Assembly (NCBI RefSeq): GCF_016864575.1
Contig: NZ_CP044127.1
Span: 620,001-684,000 of the forward strand
Direction of reading: 5' to 3'
DNA from: Rhizobium sp. BG4
GTDB lineage: Bacteria; Pseudomonadota; Alphaproteobacteria; Rhizobiales; Rhizobiaceae
Length of the DNA stretch: 64,000 nt
Below the pieces are notes generated by a model, which saw nothing but the letters and a program-made list of their open reading frames with translations, searched no databases and was not told the DNA's origin. A program made the translations under genes and the position numbers. Shown here piece by piece: positions 61,625 through 64,000 of this stretch (positions within the stretch are counted from its first letter, which is position 1; every line of letters begins with the position of its first letter).

Positions 61625-63502
61625 TCAAACGGCCCAGCAGGAGCAACCGAGTGCGCCGAAGAAGCCCTTGAGATCCGCGATCGGCAGCTTCGAGGTCCAG
61701 GCACCGGCATGGTCGTGGCTATGAACGCCGCAGTCGCTGGCGCAGCCGCAGGTGGAGATGGCCGTGCGGCGCAGCGAGCGTGCGCCCGCCCCTTCGGGTT
61801 CGCCCCAGGCAGCGTAGCCGCCGAACTTGCGCACCGGAGACCAATCCGGCATGGCGGGCGGGATATTGCTTTCGTCGTAGTTGGCGAAGTCACCCGAGCC
61901 GTAGACGATCTTGCCGCCGACCATCGTCAGATCGGAGGTCAGGAACGAGATCTCGTCCTCGGCGCAGGTGAAAAAGTCCTTGCTTGGCACCACGAGATCG
62001 GCGAACTGGCCTTTCTCGATGCGGCCCTTCTTGCCCTCTTCGTTGGAGAACCAGGTGACCTTTTCCGTCCACATCCTGAGCGCGGTCTCGCGGTCGAGGC
62101 AATTGGCACGCGGATAGAGCTGCATGCCGCCGACCGTTTTGCCCGTCACCATCCAGGAGAGCGATACCCACGGATTGTAGGAGGCGACACGCGTCGCATC
62201 CGTGCCGGCCGAAACATTGACGCCCTTGTCGAGCATGCGGCGGATCGGCGGCGTGGCCTCGGCAACGCCGTGGCCGTAACGCTCGACGAAATATTCGCCC
62301 TGATAGGCCATGCGATGCTGGGTGGCGATACCGCCGCCGAGTGCCGCGATACGGTCGATCGAGCGCTCCGAGATGGTCTCGGCATGGTCGAAGAACCAGT
62401 TGAGGCCCTCGAGCGGAATGTCCTTGTTGACCTTCTCGAAGACATCGAGCGAGCGCGAGATGGTTTCGTCATAAGTGGCGTGCATGCGCCAGGGCCAGCG
62501 GTTTTCGGCGAGAACGCGCACGACTTCCTCGAGCTCGCCTTCCATCTCCGGCGCCATTTCCGGGCGCGGCTGGCGGAAGTCCTCGAAATCGGCGGCGGAG
62601 AAGACCAGCATCTCGCCGGCACCATTGTGGCGGAAGTAGTCGTTGCCCTGCTTGTATTTGACCGAAGACGTCCAGTTGAGGAAGTCTTCCTTCTCCTGCT
62701 TCGGCTTCTGGGTGAACAGGTTATAGGCGAGACGAACTGTCAGCTGATTTTCGTCGGAGAGCTTCTGGATGACCTCGTAGTCATCGGGATAGTTCTGATT
62801 GCCGCCACCGGCGTCGATCACACCGGTAACGCCGAGACGATTGAGCTCGCGCATGAAATGTCGGGTGGAATTGACCTGGTAGTCGAAGGGCAGCTTGGGG
62901 CCTTTTGCCAGCGTCGAATAGAGAATGCCGGCGTTCGGCTTGGCAAGCAGCATGCCGGTCGGGTTGCCGTTGGCGTCGCGCGTGATCTCCCCGCCGGGCG
63001 GGTTCGGTGTGTCGCGGGTATAGCCGACGGCGCGGAGCGCAGCACCGTTCAAAAGCGCGCGGTCATAGAGATGCAGCAGGAAGACCGGCGTATCGGGCGC
63101 AACCGCATTGATCTCCTCGATCGTCGGCAGGCGCTTTTCGGCGAACTGGTGTTCGGTGAAGCCGCCGACGACGCGAACCCATTGCGGGGCCGGCGTGATC
63201 GCTACCTGACGCTTGAGCATGTCCATCGCGTCAGCCAGCGAACGAACGCCGTCCCAGCGCAGTTCCATGTTGTAGTTCAGACCACCGCGCACGACGTGGG
63301 TGTGGTTGTCGATCAGGCCGGGTAGGACGCGCTTGCCCTTGAGGTCGACGATCTTGGTGTCGGGGCCAGCGAGCGCCATGATCTCGGCGTCGGTGCCGAC
63401 TTCAAGAAAGGTCCCGTCCTTGATAGCGACTGCGCTGGCAGTTGGATTGGTGCGATCGAGCGTGGTGATCAGACCGTGGTGGAGGATGAGGTCGGCGAAC
63501 AT
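61625..63502 (-). CDS. YtcJ-like metal-dependent amidohydrolase (625 aa)
   Basis: The family is clear: KRVLPGLIDNHTHVVRGGLN (metal-binding H-x-H), ITPAPQWVRVVGGFTEHQFA, GVTGVIDAGGGNQNYPDDYE, WRMHATYDETISRSLDVFEK, WFFDHAETISERSIDRIAAL, VNVSAGTDATRVASYNPWVS. The last 50 residues are unusual: CGCASDCGVHSHDHAGAW and GALGCSCWAV are Cys/His-rich. The start MFADLILHHG at 63502 follows GGAG. Substrate unknown. Confidence 0.9.
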   Translation of the reverse strand: MFADLILHHGLITTLDRTNPTASAVAIKDGTFLEVGTDAEIMALAGPDTKIVDLKGKRVLPGLIDNHTHVVRGGLNYNMELRWDGVRSLADAMDMLKRQVAITPAPQWVRVVGGFTEHQFAEKRLPTIEEINAVAPDTPVFLLHLYDRALLNGAALRAVGYTRDTPNPPGGEITRDANGNPTGMLLAKPNAGILYSTLAKGPKLPFDYQVNSTRHFMRELNRLGVTGVIDAGGGNQNYPDDYEVIQKLSDENQLTVRLAYNLFTQKPKQEKEDFLNWTSSVKYKQGNDYFRHNGAGEMLVFSAADFEDFRQPRPEMAPEMEGELEEVVRVLAENRWPWRMHATYDETISRSLDVFEKVNKDIPLEGLNWFFDHAETISERSIDRIAALGGGIATQHRMAYQGEYFVERYGHGVAEATPPIRRMLDKGVNVSAGTDATRVASYNPWVSLSWMVTGKTVGGMQLYPRANCLDRETALRMWTEKVTWFSNEEGKKGRIEKGQFADLVVPSKDFFTCAEDEISFLTSDLTMVGGKIVYGSGDFANYDESNIPPAMPDWSPVRKFGGYAAWGEPEGAGARSLRRTAISTCGCASDCGVHSHDHAGAWTSKLPIADLKGFFGALGCSCWAV

Positions 63503-63600
63503 GGGAAATGCTCCTGGCTTTATTATTAAGATTGATTTCAACGCCTTGCGCCGGGATCGACGGGCTGGGGCCCACCGCAAGCGAATCTCCTCTTGCGGTG

Positions 63601-63888
63601 TCAGCTATCGGACTTGTGCTGATCGTGGCGAGACAGGACAACGTCGTTGCGGCTCTCGCCCTTCGGCATATGGCCGAACATGTGCGGCTTGATCTGGTTG
63701 ATCCAGGAGACGGCTGCGGGCTCCCTGCCGATCAGCGTCTTGGCGAAAGGAATGAGCTGTTCGCCAACCAGAATGCCAAGCAGGCCGACAAGGGCCACGA
63801 TCGGCGGCGCGGGAGAGCGAACATTGAGCAGGCTGTAGACGATACCGACCAGAAGACCGGCGCCGATGGAAAGAATGTAGAGTTTCAT
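63601..63888 (-). CDS. XapX domain membrane protein (95 aa)
   Basis: Two helices (LYILSIGAGLLVGIVYSLLN and PPIVALVGLLGILVGEQLIP) with the RSPAPP turn between define the XapX (DUF1427) domain. A short C-terminal tail follows (HMFGHMPKGESRN). It lies 98 bp upstream of the amidohydrolase gene in the same direction and is likely co-transcribed. Confidence 0.9.
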   Translation of the reverse strand: MKLYILSIGAGLLVGIVYSLLNVRSPAPPIVALVGLLGILVGEQLIPFAKTLIGREPAAVSWINQIKPHMFGHMPKGESRNDVVLSRHDQHKSDS

Positions 63889-63965
63889 GGGGGCATCCTC
63901 GACTGTGAATGAAGCCGCCTCCGCATCCGGACGTGCGATCCTGCGGAAGCGGCGGTGATGGGTGA

Positions 63966-64000
63966 TTACTTGGCTGGGTTCGGGCCGATGCGCTTGCCGT
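63966..64000 (-). CDS. C-terminal end of a gene running off the window
   Basis: Only the last codons are visible, reading GKRIGPNPAK and a TAA stop on the minus strand. The gene lies upstream of, and in line with, the XapX-amidohydrolase genes. Too little is present to name a family. Confidence 0.5.
   Translation of the reverse strand, partial: GKRIGPNPAK

Noticed and set aside
61709..63325. Long plus-strand frame opposite the amidohydrolase
   Set aside because: It is the antisense shadow of a clearly homologous minus-strand gene in GC-rich DNA.
1..64000. CRISPR array
   Set aside because: The only short tandem repeats are the 8-bp x6 and 22-bp x2 arrays, which lack regularly spaced unique spacers.

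Overview
The window reads as an accessory segment of a Rhizobiaceae genome, most likely Rhizobium (an inference from protein flavour and a CUCCUCCC-loop 'cuckoo/alpha-r14' type sRNA). I saw no replication, conjugation, rRNA or intact tRNA genes, so plasmid versus chromosomal island cannot be decided. Intact functional modules alternate with stretches of decayed genes.

Region by region. 0-5 kb: SRAP (YedK/HMCES-like) protein cut by the window edge, a decayed zone holding copy A of a structured RNA element, two tandem Ku genes, and an iron-permease-like membrane protein. 6-16.4 kb: a plasticity zone with recombinase remnants on both sides of a nucleotidyltransferase gene plus a frameshifted Zeta-toxin operon; a HigBA-type toxin-antitoxin (TA) pair; HipBA; decayed HNH nuclease and intradiol dioxygenase genes; and a GNAT/DUF1778 (TacAT-like) pair. 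Three TA operons carry clear palindromic operators. 16.9-24.6 kb: one catabolic locus on the minus strand (GAF histidine kinase, response regulator, 4-OT tautomerase, frameshifted SMP-30 lactonase, and a CUT2 sugar ABC transporter). 24.6-33.8 kb: remnants of a RelE-type toxin, prolyl oligopeptidase, exonuclease III, SDR, HAD and HNH genes surround an anti-Shine-Dalgarno sRNA and the NHEJ ligase LigD, whose partners are the Ku genes at 2.8-4.5 kb.

33.9-42.3 kb: small and hypothetical genes, a Rap1a/Tai-like immunity protein, hydrolases, a PfpI/DJ-1 protein, and a TetR-SDR pair. Two genes are preceded by identically spaced EcfG-like (general stress sigma factor) motifs. 42.7-47 kb: an oxidoreductase cluster under an Rrf2 regulator with a perfect operator (NmrA-like SDR, cupin, AhpD-like protein), then a divergent SDR/LysR pair. 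47-57.2 kb: signalling genes (a hybrid histidine kinase with a ParD-antitoxin N-terminus, an EAL protein, a PAS-LuxR protein, a LOV-HWE kinase broken by one amber codon, and a decayed paralogue) and stress/envelope genes (CsbD, BON-like, DUF992). 57.8-58.6 kb: copy B of the structured RNA element, a 47-residue gene and a duplicated hairpin element. 59.4-64 kb: an operon with XapX protein, YtcJ-like amidohydrolase, DoxX and MFS_3 transporter genes and a LysR-type dyad.

Most notable: (1) the element repeated at 0.99-1.28 and 57.8-58.1 kb, which looks like two divergent sRNAs with compensatory base changes between copies; (2) the ParD-hybrid-kinase fusion; (3) the Zeta/nucleotidyltransferase module bracketed by 15-bp direct repeats and inverted integrase fragments; (4) the four-loop anti-Shine-Dalgarno sRNA beside ligD.
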